Below are positions 32,906-41,126 of a stretch of 64,000 nucleotides of DNA, in pieces; the first letter of the stretch is position 1; each line of letters starts with the position of its first letter. Where the stretch lies: contig JAHBSI010000003.1 of the NCBI GenBank assembly GCA_019639195.1, positions 124,001 through 188,000 of the forward strand. The letters are read 5' to 3'. The notes beneath the pieces were generated by a model. That model was given only the letters and a program-made list of their open reading frames with translations. It was not told where the DNA came from and did not search any database. The DNA comes from Acidobacteriota bacterium. GTDB lineage: Bacteria > Acidobacteriota > Blastocatellia > Pyrinomonadales > Pyrinomonadaceae. The translations under genes were made by a program, and so were the position numbers.

Positions 32906-35473
32906 TTAGTGATCCAGCAATTCGTCCACGCGAACCGGTTTGTATCCCGCGGAAACAAGCCACGTTATAAGTTCATCGACCCGGTCAGAAAATTTATCTG
33001 ACCGCTTTGGGCCAGAGCCGATGTGAGTCAACAGGACAAAGCCGTTCAGGCCGTTCGGGTCCTTTGCCTCGTATTCCTTGATCCGCGTCAGGATCGCGTC
33101 GCTTGAAATGTAATTCTTATCGTCGTCCGCCATGTAGTCCGCATTCGAGCGTGTGCCCGGCGTGAAGTTCACTATCTGATAGCCCATTTTGTTGGCCCAA
33201 TCTGCGATCTCACGGTTGTACCATTCGTACGGCGGCAAAAAGAACTTGACCTTTTTTCGATCGATGCCGAAGGGGCGCATCGCTGCGAAGTTGTCATTCA
33301 GATCACGTTCGAATCGTTCTCGGGCGACAAGAGTTTTGTTTCGGTCGCTCCAGTCGGCGTAAAGCAGATGCTCGTCAGAATGCGGACCAAGATAATGGCC
33401 GTCGCGTTTCAGGCGTTCGATGATCTGGCGGTTCGAGCGCGTGCGGTAGAAACGGCCCGTTAGGAAGAATGAGGTCTTGACATTGTGCTTAGCCAGAGCG
33501 TCAGCGATCGCGGTACCGCCTTCAGCAAACTCGTCGCCCGTGAAGACAAGTGCAAGCTGCTTTGATTCTTTATCGCCTCGGATCACTCCGTCCTCGACGT
33601 ATGTGAAACGCGGGTTTTGTGGAGGAGAAGGATCTTTGGCACCCTTCTGGCCCCTGGAGTGCGGCTTACTGAACATCGCCATTACGAGGATCGCGTCGGC
33701 CGTCCCATCCATTGTTGGCTCATTTGTAGAATAGTCACCAACGTCGTCATGATAGAAAAGATCGCGTGGCTGAACTGCGGAGAACTCGTCCGGTTGGTTT
33801 AGCGTTAGGCCGATCAATCCCTTATAAGTCGCTGCGTCAATTGGCCCATCCACCAGACCGCCGCGGACCTGCTTCTTTAGTATCTGAACTATCGGCAAAT
33901 GTGTATCTTCGGGAAACTCACCGCCCTGAGGAATTCCCTCGAACATCGAAGTGCCCCAGGGATTGCGGCCGAGCAGCCAGTCTCGATGTGCAAGCAAAGC
34001 ATCGTGGAACTGCTTATCGCCGGTCATTCGCTCATAAAGATACACTTGTGTGATAAACGCAACGACGAGATTGTTTGAGCACCAGAGAAATGGAACACCG
34101 ACTCCGTAAGAATTTGTCCGGCCGCGGGCGACTATCCTTTCGATACCGGAGCGGTAGTATTCTGCGAGCTCACGTTTTTCTGCCGGACCGACGAGCGGAT
34201 ATAGGACAAAATGCCCAATGTTCGTAAAAGGATATTTTTCATAATGCCGCGACATCTGCTCACCCATTGAGGCATCGCTGAACTCCATCCACGTATCGGT
34301 CGCGGCGATTCGCGCATATCGTTTTGCGTCCGCAATGTATGAGGCTTTGCGGGTCGCAAGAAACAGTTCTGCGGCCGCGAACTCCATGTCGTCCGCCCAC
34401 GTATCTTCGTTATATCGATAAGGAGCACCGAACGAATTGCCCTGCTGATAGCCTTCCTGCCGCTTGCCCATCGCGTAAAGCTCTATGGCGGCCTTGAGAC
34501 ACTTTTCTGCAAATACTCTGTCTTTGAGGTCGAATCTCCAGATGCGATATGCCATCGCCATCGCCGCGGCGGACCTGCCGGCAAGGTTTGCAACCCCGGT
34601 AGCTTTACTCTTGAACTGCGAGAGCCCCTGAGGCTTGCCGTCGGCAAAGTATGCCGGGCGATAGCTGTTCGGGCCCCAGCCGTAGTCTGCGTTGTCCTGA
34701 TCCGGCAGCTTGAAGCCGCGATGGTCTCGATCGTCGGCAACCTGATGGATCAACTGGTCTGCGGCGGGGTGAAGTTTATGTATCCAGTCGAGGCCCCATT
34801 TTGCCTCGTCAAGAACGTCCGGAATACCGTTCGGTCGGTCATCGCGACCCAGCGAATCAACTCGGTCATCAAATTTATCCTTTTCAAGTTCGTAGGCAAG
34901 CATCATGCGCGCGGTCGCATTGCTCGCCGTTAACAAGTACTTCAATTGATCTCCCGCGTCATGCCAGCCTCCGCTTACGTCAATAAAACTTTCGTCGGGC
35001 ATCGGCCCGTAGAATGAACGTCCATCGTGAAGGTGACAGACGGCGTCGAGAAACGGATTGTAGCCGCACCGCTGCTGTCGCATAAACGCGACCAGGTCCT
35101 CTTGAAAATTCTGATAAAGCCCGATGCGTATGGTCGCGGAAACATTGTTATCGTCGATCTTGACACGATAGATGCCGGGGTCCGTGATCGAACTCAGATC
35201 CAGCAGGTATGTTCGCGGATACGGACTGCCCCAGTTAATGCTGTCCGCAGGCAAAAGTTTAGCGGAGTGGGCAGTCTTGCCCGTGGCCGTATCCACAACT
35301 GTTGCCCCGGCCACGACCGGATCCTTCGCTTGGACGACAAGGACCTTCTTATCGTTTGGCAAATAGCCGGCCTGATTGAAACGCAATACGATCGGCTGGC
35401 CGAACGTCGGCAGGTATAGAGACAGGAAAATGGAAGCGACAATTGAACTCTTTAGTTTCACGGTGTCCTTCAT
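32906..35473 (-). CDS. Exported GH9 cellulase-like/polysaccharide deacetylase (CE4-type) fusion
   Basis: An 855-residue protein on the complement. The start at 35473 is chosen because a signal peptide follows at once (KLKSSIVASIFLSLYL, ending FGQ); a longer upstream frame exists. An Ig-like N-terminal domain (about 25-110, LRFNQAGYLPNDKKVLVVQA) leads to a GH9 (alpha/alpha)6 domain at about 115-605. It carries the catalytic DAGD (172-175, in GGWHDAGDQLKYL) and the acid Glu585 (NEPTMDGTADA). From about 625 to 850 comes a NodB/CE4-type fold with a variant metal motif TGDE (about 645-648), H698-S-D-E-H702, and FLPPYEWYN. GH9 plus a deacetylase in one chain suggests attack on N-acetylated or cellulose-like polysaccharide. 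Confidence 0.85.
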   Translation of the reverse strand: MKDTVKLKSSIVASIFLSLYLPTFGQPIVLRFNQAGYLPNDKKVLVVQAKDPVVAGATVVDTATGKTAHSAKLLPADSINWGSPYPRTYLLDLSSITDPGIYRVKIDDNNVSATIRIGLYQNFQEDLVAFMRQQRCGYNPFLDAVCHLHDGRSFYGPMPDESFIDVSGGWHDAGDQLKYLLTASNATARMMLAYELEKDKFDDRVDSLGRDDRPNGIPDVLDEAKWGLDWIHKLHPAADQLIHQVADDRDHRGFKLPDQDNADYGWGPNSYRPAYFADGKPQGLSQFKSKATGVANLAGRSAAAMAMAYRIWRFDLKDRVFAEKCLKAAIELYAMGKRQEGYQQGNSFGAPYRYNEDTWADDMEFAAAELFLATRKASYIADAKRYARIAATDTWMEFSDASMGEQMSRHYEKYPFTNIGHFVLYPLVGPAEKRELAEYYRSGIERIVARGRTNSYGVGVPFLWCSNNLVVAFITQVYLYERMTGDKQFHDALLAHRDWLLGRNPWGTSMFEGIPQGGEFPEDTHLPIVQILKKQVRGGLVDGPIDAATYKGLIGLTLNQPDEFSAVQPRDLFYHDDVGDYSTNEPTMDGTADAILVMAMFSKPHSRGQKGAKDPSPPQNPRFTYVEDGVIRGDKESKQLALVFTGDEFAEGGTAIADALAKHNVKTSFFLTGRFYRTRSNRQIIERLKRDGHYLGPHSDEHLLYADWSDRNKTLVARERFERDLNDNFAAMRPFGIDRKKVKFFLPPYEWYNREIADWANKMGYQIVNFTPGTRSNADYMADDDKNYISSDAILTRIKEYEAKDPNGLNGFVLLTHIGSGPKRSDKFSDRVDELITWLVSAGYKPVRVDELLDH

Positions 35474-35679
35474 TATCGTCCAAAGTCGGAAAATCAAAAA
35501 GCCGCACGCGATACTGGGGAACGCATTCATTTTGACGCACGTCATTCCGACCTTTTTTCTCTCTGGACACGGTCGGCCATTAGCTTGCATAGCCGAAAGT
35601 ATAGAAAACAAGGGCGTTAGGCCCTCAAGTCAATTTGACCGAAAGATGACAAACATTCGTTCAACAATGTAAAAAAATG
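35474..35679. other. Intergenic sequence between divergent GH9 gene and pilM promoter
   Basis: 206 bases without a convincing gene. It holds the 5' side of both divergent units. A short palindrome (GGGC-GTTAG-GCCC) at 35612-35624 is present. The inverted repeat CAACA (35662-35666)/TGTTG (35678-35682) overlaps the -35 box of the pil promoter and could be an operator. No clear promoter for the GH9 gene was found. Confidence 0.5.
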
Positions 35680-35708
35680 TTGACAGATGTAGTTCAAGAG
35701 TGTAAATT
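35680..35708 (+). promoter_or_regulatory. Sigma70-like promoter for the pilMNOPQ operon
   Basis: TTGACA at 35680-35685 and TAAATT at 35703-35708 are separated by 17 bases, a near-consensus arrangement. The predicted transcription start (about 35714-35716) coincides with the first base of a stem-loop that begins the long leader. The CAACA/TGTTG inverted repeat straddles the -35 box. Confidence 0.6.
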
Positions 35709-35712
35709 CAAT

Positions 35713-36001
35713 CTTGTCGAACGCTCTCTGCGTTCAGATCCTTCGCCACCAGATGCGACAAGTTTCCTGATTTGTTGTTCTACTACTTGCAAAATAGGTG
35801 ATCGGCCTTAGGGCGACCGGAGCAGAAGAAAACTGCTCTACGACCTCCAGCCTCCACCCCAAAAAAGCAGGATGCACTCCGAAAAGAGTTGAAAAGGTGA
35901 CCAGCGATCTTCCAAAAAAGAGCCAACGTGCCTCTAAAAACTTTCAAAACAAGGATCCCAAACGACACAAAGCTTGATAGCAGAAAAGGAGCTAGAAAAT
36001 A
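35713..36001 (+). promoter_or_regulatory. Long structured 5' leader before pilM
   Basis: About 289 bases with several strong pairings. A 7-base closing stem, CTTGTCG (35713-35719) with CGACAAG (35756-35762), encloses hairpin AACGC-TCTCT-GCGTT (35720-35734). Then comes GAGCAG-AAGAAAA-CTGCTC (35820-35838), nested in a possible three-way junction closed by GGTG (35797-35800)/CACC (35855-35858). A hairpin ACTC-CGAAAA-GAGT (35876-35889) follows. The ribosome-binding site AAGGAG lies near 35986. The c-di-GMP-I riboswitch core (conserved GCAAA and CCGGGTTACC elements) is not seen, so the class is unassigned. Folding and covariation would decide. Confidence 0.45.
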
Positions 36002-37057
36002 ATGCTGTTCGGTAAGAAGAAAAGGGTAGCCGGCCTCGATATCGGTTCGAGCTCGGTCAAGATGGTTGAGCTTGACGGCAAGCCTAACAGCCTGAATCTC
36101 GTTAGCCTCGGATTTGAGAATCTCCCGAGCGATACGATCATTGACGGCCAGATAATGGAGTTGAATGTCGTCTCGGACGTTATTCAGAATGTCTGCAACA
36201 ACCATCAGATCGAAGCGAACCAGGTTGTGACCGGCGTCAGCGGCCACTCGGTGATCATCAAGAACATCGCGTTGCCGCCAATGTCGGCCGAAGAGCTCGA
36301 AGAATCGATCGATTGGCATGCTGAGGAGCACATTCCTTACGATCTCGCTGATGTAAGCCTTGACTATCAAGTTACGGGCGAGTCAGGAGATTCGACGAAT
36401 GTACTCATCGCTGCCTGCAAGCGCGAACGCATCGACAACATCAAGCAGGCTATCCAGCTTGCGGGCAAACAGCCCGTCGTGATCGATGTCGATACATTCG
36501 CTCTCCAGAACTGCTATGAGGCGAACTACGATCCGGCCGAGTCGGATGTCGTAACGCTTCTGAATATCGGTGCTTCGACGATGAACGTCAATATCGTCAA
36601 GGGCACCCGTTCGCTTTTCACACGCGACATCACGGTCGGCGGCAGCCAGTTCACCGATGTTCTGCAGCGGAGCCTTGGACTTAACTTCCAGCAGGCCGAA
36701 GCGGTTAAACGCGGCGTTGCGAATGCAGCTCCGGATGTCGAAGAGAAATCGATCGAGCCTCTGATGAACAATGTGACCGAAGTCGTCGCGATGGAGATCC
36801 AGAAGACGTTCGACTTCTATCGTGCGACGACCGATGACAACGAGACACAGGTTCAGAAGATCCTGATCTCGGGCGGCGGTTCAAAACTCGCAGGCCTCGC
36901 ACAGGATCTTTCACAGCGTCTCGAACTCCCGGTCGAAGTTCTCAATCCTTTCCGCAAGATCTATATCGACCAGAACAAATTCGACCCCGACTATATCAAA
37001 GAGATCGTCCCTGAGATGGCAGTTGCCGTCGGCCTGGCGATGAGGGGAGTGAACTAA
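36002..37057 (+). CDS. pilM: Type IV pilus assembly ATPase-like protein PilM
   Basis: A 351-residue actin/FtsA-like protein that binds the N-terminal peptide of PilN at the cytoplasmic face and helps anchor the inner-membrane platform. The opening GLDIGSSSVKMVEL is the phosphate-1 loop, INGASTMN-type 'LLNIGASTMNVNIV' is the second, and 'ILISGGGSKLAGL' is the adenosine motif. Length and the 'PLPPMSAEELEESIDWHAEEHIPY' block (given here as key words) agree with PilM. It begins a gap-free operon pilM-N-O-P-Q. ATG 36002 has AAGGAG 10-11 bases upstream. Confidence 0.95.
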   Translation: MLFGKKKRVAGLDIGSSSVKMVELDGKPNSLNLVSLGFENLPSDTIIDGQIMELNVVSDVIQNVCNNHQIEANQVVTGVSGHSVIIKNIALPPMSAEELEESIDWHAEEHIPYDLADVSLDYQVTGESGDSTNVLIAACKRERIDNIKQAIQLAGKQPVVIDVDTFALQNCYEANYDPAESDVVTLLNIGASTMNVNIVKGTRSLFTRDITVGGSQFTDVLQRSLGLNFQQAEAVKRGVANAAPDVEEKSIEPLMNNVTEVVAMEIQKTFDFYRATTDDNETQVQKILISGGGSKLAGLAQDLSQRLELPVEVLNPFRKIYIDQNKFDPDYIKEIVPEMAVAVGLAMRGVN

Positions 37058-37058
37058 A

Positions 37059-37772
37059 ATGCTAAGAATCAACCTTCTAAACTCAGTAACTGAACGACAG
37101 GGCGGGGCAGTAGCCTCGGTCGATCGCCAGATCGCGAGCCCTTCTTCGCGGCTGATGGCGATGTTCCTTGCGACGTTGCTTTTGACCGCCGCCGTGATCG
37201 GCTGGGACGTTATTAGCAGCAGCATGGCCAGGAGCAAGGCGCAGGCCGATCTCGAAGATCAGAAGCGTCAGGCAGCCGAACTTCAGGCCGTCGTGAACGA
37301 GCAGAAAGATCTCGAACAGAAGATCCAGAATATTGATGCGAGAATCGAAGCCATCAAGACGCTTCGCGCAAATCAGGCCGGCCCAAGCGCAGTGCTTTCG
37401 GCAGTTACAGAACGCGCCGCGATGGTTCCGGGACTGTATCTCGAAAGCGTCGAGCAGACGGGCGACCAGATGGTCTTCAAGGGCAACTCGCCTGATGAAC
37501 AGCAGGTAACGCAGTTTGGACGCAGCCTCGAATTTTCGAACGGCCTCTTCTCGAATCTTTCTATCGAGACGGCACGCAACGAGGTCGTCAACCAGAATGT
37601 CGTTATGAAGCAAGGTGCATCGCCTGATTCAAACAAGGTCTCGATAGTGAACTTTACGATCAAGTGTGCATACACGCCTTCGAAGGCCGCCGGTGCAAAC
37701 GCGAACGGAGCGACGACCGCTTCGGCACAACCGCAGGCTCCGGCCGCTCCGACGCAGGTCGCAAAGAACTAG
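37059..37772 (+). CDS. pilN: Type IV pilus inner-membrane protein PilN
   Basis: A 237-residue protein. The N-terminal cytoplasmic peptide M-L-R-I-N-L-L-N binds PilM. One transmembrane helix (about 29-49) is followed by a coiled coil (about 50-90) and a periplasmic ferredoxin-like domain. The final 40 residues are Ala/Pro-rich (GANANGATTASAQPQAPAAP), longer than in model PilN. Its ATG is 1 base after the pilM stop. Confidence 0.93.
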   Translation: MLRINLLNSVTERQGGAVASVDRQIASPSSRLMAMFLATLLLTAAVIGWDVISSSMARSKAQADLEDQKRQAAELQAVVNEQKDLEQKIQNIDARIEAIKTLRANQAGPSAVLSAVTERAAMVPGLYLESVEQTGDQMVFKGNSPDEQQVTQFGRSLEFSNGLFSNLSIETARNEVVNQNVVMKQGASPDSNKVSIVNFTIKCAYTPSKAAGANANGATTASAQPQAPAAPTQVAKN

Positions 37773-37800
37773 ATCCCAAAGAGAGTAGGTAAAAAATACC

Positions 37801-38484
37801 ATGTTAGATAAATTCAAAAATCTTAATTGGCTTCTGCAGCTCGGCATGATGCTTTGTCTCGGTGCTCTGCTTTGGGCAGGTGTGTGGTACTTCTTCACGA
37901 GCGAGACTCGCGCTGAAACCGCCAAGATCTCGGAAGAGGTGGCACAACTCCAGCAGCAGAATGAGAACGCGCGGCTCGCAACCTCGCACATCAACGAGTT
38001 TCGTGCACTCTTTGCAACCAAGACCGCTGAGTACGATGAACTGAAGGTCTTGCTGCCCGAACAGCGTGAGATCACGAACGTCCTCCAGGGCCTCCAGGAT
38101 ACGGCGAACGGCAGCAAGATGGTCGTGATGCGTTTCTCACCGCGTGATGACACGCAGCAGAACGACATCATGGCAAAGCCTGTCGAGGTCGAGGTGGACA
38201 GCAATTTCGCAAACCTCAAGAACTTCTTCGAGCAGATGGCAAAACTGCCGCGTATCGTCTCGATCACGGACTTCAAGCTCAACCAGCTTGATAAGCAGAC
38301 CGCGAGCAAGACGCTTCACGCTCAGTTCCTTCTGTCCGCATACTACGCAGCACCTACCGATCTGAACGCAAAACCCGGTGCCAAACCGGGAGCGCCGGGT
38401 GCAAAACCCGCTCCGGGAGCAGCAGCTCCGGGAACCGCCGCTCCGGCTGCGGCTCCGGCAGCAGCTCCTGCAAAGCCCGCCTAA
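37801..38484 (+). CDS. pilO: Type IV pilus inner-membrane protein PilO
   Basis: A 227-residue bitopic protein: cytoplasmic start, one helix (about 11-31), then a periplasmic coiled coil (about 35-70) and the PilO ferredoxin-like domain (about 75-180). It forms heterodimers with PilN in the alignment complex. The last 40 residues are an Ala/Pro/Gly-rich tail (KPGAKPGAPGAKPAPG) with near-repeats at DNA level. 28 bases separate it from pilN. Confidence 0.93.
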   Translation: MLDKFKNLNWLLQLGMMLCLGALLWAGVWYFFTSETRAETAKISEEVAQLQQQNENARLATSHINEFRALFATKTAEYDELKVLLPEQREITNVLQGLQDTANGSKMVVMRFSPRDDTQQNDIMAKPVEVEVDSNFANLKNFFEQMAKLPRIVSITDFKLNQLDKQTASKTLHAQFLLSAYYAAPTDLNAKPGAKPGAPGAKPAPGAAAPGTAAPAAAPAAAPAKPA

Positions 38485-38530
38485 TTAAATGGAACCTACG
38501 GCCCCACTTCCGACACGAGAGTAAATAGGT

Positions 38531-39268
38531 ATGAACACAATGTCATTCAAGAAAAGTATCGGCCTCGCCGCGATGGCAGCGGCCCTCATCATCCTCGGCG
38601 GAGACCTTGCAAGCGTCTCTGCACAGCGAGACCCATTCGCCAAACCGAGTTTTATGAGGCAGCGAGATCCCGCGAAGCAGTCATCCTCGGCCGCCAAGCC
38701 CAAGGTGGCGGAGAACTTCGGACCACCCACGATCGAGGCCCGCATCGATTACTACAAGCGGCTTCGTGAGAACGCAGTGGCTTCCGGCCAGCCCGTGCCA
38801 AAGGTGACGAGCGTGCTTCTAGTCAGCGAGGTCAACGTCAATGGTGTGTTCAAGACACCGCGTGGCTGGGCAGCTATGGTCGAGGCAGCACCGATCAAGC
38901 TCTCGTACACGATCTATCCGGGCGAGAAATTCTTCGACGGACAGCTCGTCGCGGTCGAAGAGAATCGTCTCGTATTCAGACGCGTAACGAAGACCGCACC
39001 GAAGAAATTCGTTGCTTCGGTCGAGTACAAGCCGCTTCAACAGTATTCAATGAAGGCCCAGATCGAAGGCACGGCACCGACGCAGGCCTCGAATCCGAAG
39101 CCGCAGGTCGCCGCCGGCGAACAGCCCGCAGCACCTGTTGCCCCACCGGCACCGATCGTCTCTCCGCTTGACGAGATGAACTCGCTTCCTGCGGAAAAGG
39201 AGTCCGAAAAGGCCAAGCCATCAAAGGCATCGCGGCGTCCGGCAAAGGTTGCCAAGAACCGCAAATAG
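38531..39268 (+). CDS. pilP: Type IV pilus protein PilP-like
   Basis: A 245-residue exported protein in the pilP position. The signal sequence (about 5-33, GLAAMAAALIILGGDLASVSA) lacks the lipobox cysteine typical of proteobacterial PilP lipoproteins, so it would be free or membrane-tethered. A second in-frame start lies at ATG 38540. The beta-rich region at about 75-175 with 'VLLVSEVNVNGVFKTPRGWA' is the PilP homology region that contacts the secretin PilQ. The C-terminus is Pro/Lys-rich. Confidence 0.82.
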   Translation: MNTMSFKKSIGLAAMAAALIILGGDLASVSAQRDPFAKPSFMRQRDPAKQSSSAAKPKVAENFGPPTIEARIDYYKRLRENAVASGQPVPKVTSVLLVSEVNVNGVFKTPRGWAAMVEAAPIKLSYTIYPGEKFFDGQLVAVEENRLVFRRVTKTAPKKFVASVEYKPLQQYSMKAQIEGTAPTQASNPKPQVAAGEQPAAPVAPPAPIVSPLDEMNSLPAEKESEKAKPSKASRRPAKVAKNRK

Positions 39269-39365
39269 ATCTGCCCACATAAAAAGCTCTACTTAAAGGG
39301 ATGCTGATCCCCGAATGAACTCTCAGGGGTTCAGGCTCGGTATCCCGTGAATAAACGGAGGAAAC

Positions 39366-41042
39366 ATGACTTCTCAAATCTTCTCATTAACAGCTATGCG
39401 TAAGGCAGGAGTACTCATTCTGCTTACCGTATTGCTCGCGATGGCCGCCTTCGGCCAGAAGGTTCAGCCGCAGGATCAGGGCGACAACTACGGAAAGCCC
39501 GGTTTCGTCGGCGAGCCCGTAAACCTCAATGTCGTCAATGCCGACATTCGAGACATCCTTTCTTACATCACCGATCAGTACGGCATCAACTTTGTCATCG
39601 ACAAGTCGGTCAAGGACGTGCCCGTTACCGTTAAGGTGAATGAAGTTCCCTGGAACTATGCTCTCGATTCGGTTCTCCAGTCGCAGGGCCTTGGTATCCA
39701 GGTAAACGGAAATATTCTTCGCGTCGCCGATAATAAGACGCTTGCCGAAGAAGGCGAGCTCTATCGTGCGAAGCAGAATAACGTACTCGACACATCGCCG
39801 CTCGTTACCGAGCTTATCCGCCTGAACTATGCAATGGCGTCCGGACAGGGTGCATCCCAGTCTCTGACGGCAGGCACTTCGGTGGACTCGTCAGCTTCAG
39901 CATCTTCGTCCGGCAGCTCGTCTGCAGGTGGAGCCGGCGGTGAAGGCCTCCTTCCGATCATCAAGCGACGTCTTTCGCGTCGCGGTTCGATCGAGATCGA
40001 CGCCCGTTCAAACTCTCTTATCGTTACCGACGTTCGCTCGAACATCGATGCGATCAAACAGCTTATCGATATTCTTGACCAGCCCGAGCCGCAGGTCGAG
40101 ATCGAGGCCCGCATTGTCGTCGCGACCCGCAACTTCAGCCGTGACATCGGCGTCCAGTTGGGAGCGATCCTCAATGGCAAACGCGGCAGCACTGCTGTCG
40201 GCGGAACAATGCCGGGAGCAACCTCTGCACTTACACCTAACCCGGGAACACCGATCCCGACTATCGGCAACGACCTGATGTCGAAGATCGCGTCATCGGC
40301 CATCGGCCTGACGACCGGCGTTTTTGGTACCGCACAGCTTAGTGCTTTGATCACCGCAGGTGAGCAGAAGGGCGAAGCTAAGGTTATCGCGACGCCTCGC
40401 GTAACCGCACTTAACAATCGTCCCGCAGAGATCAAGAGCGGCACGAAGATCCCTATCACGACGATCCAGCCGGGCAGCGGCAGCGGCGGTACGCTTATCG
40501 CAACAACGACGTATGTTGATGTTCCGCTTCGCTTGGCGATCACGCCGCGCATCACGGATGTCGGCACGGTCGTGCTCAATGTCGTCGCCGAAAACGCTTC
40601 GACGGCAACCGTCACAGGTTCGGCTCCGCCGGCGATCAATACTCAGAGTATGAAGACCGAAGTTATGGTTCCGGATGGCGGTACGACGGTCGTTGGCGGC
40701 GTTCTCTTTGATGATGAACGCGAAAGCCAGGATCGCACGCCGGGCCTTTCGAGGATCCCGCTTCTCGGACATCTTTTCAAACGAAAAGGCGTAACGAGAA
40801 ACACGAACGAGATCCTGTTCTTCATCACGCCGAGGATCAAACGGCCGGATTACAATGCGTCACGCCAGGACGGTACAGCTCCTGTTCCGCAGACGATCAT
40901 CCAGCCTGTTCCGATGGGCAACCCGCCTTCGAACTCTTCACGTGAGACGGAAGCTCCGACACCGGTGATCCCGGGTTCGACGCTCGCCCGTCCGGATGTT
41001 CAGGTCGGACCTGCTCAGGCCGCTCCGGTCAACAAGCCGTAG
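39366..41042 (+). CDS. pilQ: Type IV pilus secretin PilQ
   Basis: A 558-residue outer-membrane secretin. A signal peptide (about 1-30) precedes the STN/secretin N0 region (about 50-110, NVVNADIRDILSYITDQYG) and an N1-type region. A Gly/Ser-rich insert at about 175-190 (TSVDSSASASSSGSSSAGG) interrupts the N1 region. The conserved secretin core (about 255-505) includes 'VEIEARIVVATRNFSRDIG' and 'VPDGGTTVVGGVLFDDE'. It lacks the AMIN domains of proteobacterial PilQ, and the Pro-rich tail at 520-558 is family-variable. The ribosome-binding site GGAGG is 6 bases before ATG 39366. Confidence 0.95.
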   Translation: MTSQIFSLTAMRKAGVLILLTVLLAMAAFGQKVQPQDQGDNYGKPGFVGEPVNLNVVNADIRDILSYITDQYGINFVIDKSVKDVPVTVKVNEVPWNYALDSVLQSQGLGIQVNGNILRVADNKTLAEEGELYRAKQNNVLDTSPLVTELIRLNYAMASGQGASQSLTAGTSVDSSASASSSGSSSAGGAGGEGLLPIIKRRLSRRGSIEIDARSNSLIVTDVRSNIDAIKQLIDILDQPEPQVEIEARIVVATRNFSRDIGVQLGAILNGKRGSTAVGGTMPGATSALTPNPGTPIPTIGNDLMSKIASSAIGLTTGVFGTAQLSALITAGEQKGEAKVIATPRVTALNNRPAEIKSGTKIPITTIQPGSGSGGTLIATTTYVDVPLRLAITPRITDVGTVVLNVVAENASTATVTGSAPPAINTQSMKTEVMVPDGGTTVVGGVLFDDERESQDRTPGLSRIPLLGHLFKRKGVTRNTNEILFFITPRIKRPDYNASRQDGTAPVPQTIIQPVPMGNPPSNSSRETEAPTPVIPGSTLARPDVQVGPAQAAPVNKP

Positions 41043-41081
41043 TAACGTTGACCTAAACTAAGGAATGTTTTTTCCGATCGT

Positions 41082-41117
41082 GTCCCGCTCGAGCCTTGAA
41101 AAAGGCCCGGGCGGGAC
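41082..41117 (+). terminator. Rho-independent terminator after pilQ
   Basis: GTCCCGCTCGAGCC and GGCCCGGGCGGGAC pair with one mismatch around an 8-base loop (TTGAAAAA), followed by ATCTTTCT. This lies 40 bases past the pilQ stop and fits plus-strand termination. The complement side is A-rich, so it is a poorer terminator for the convergent gene. Confidence 0.7.
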
Positions 41118-41126
41118 ATCTTTCTA

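Noticed and set aside
35713..36001. c-di-GMP-I (GEMM) riboswitch before pilM
   Set aside because: The conserved core bases of the class were not found by eye; only generic hairpins are present, so the leader is left unassigned.
39827..40639. Long minus-strand open frame within pilQ
   Set aside because: It mirrors the codon pattern of pilQ and encodes no recognisable domain; a shadow of a conserved gene.
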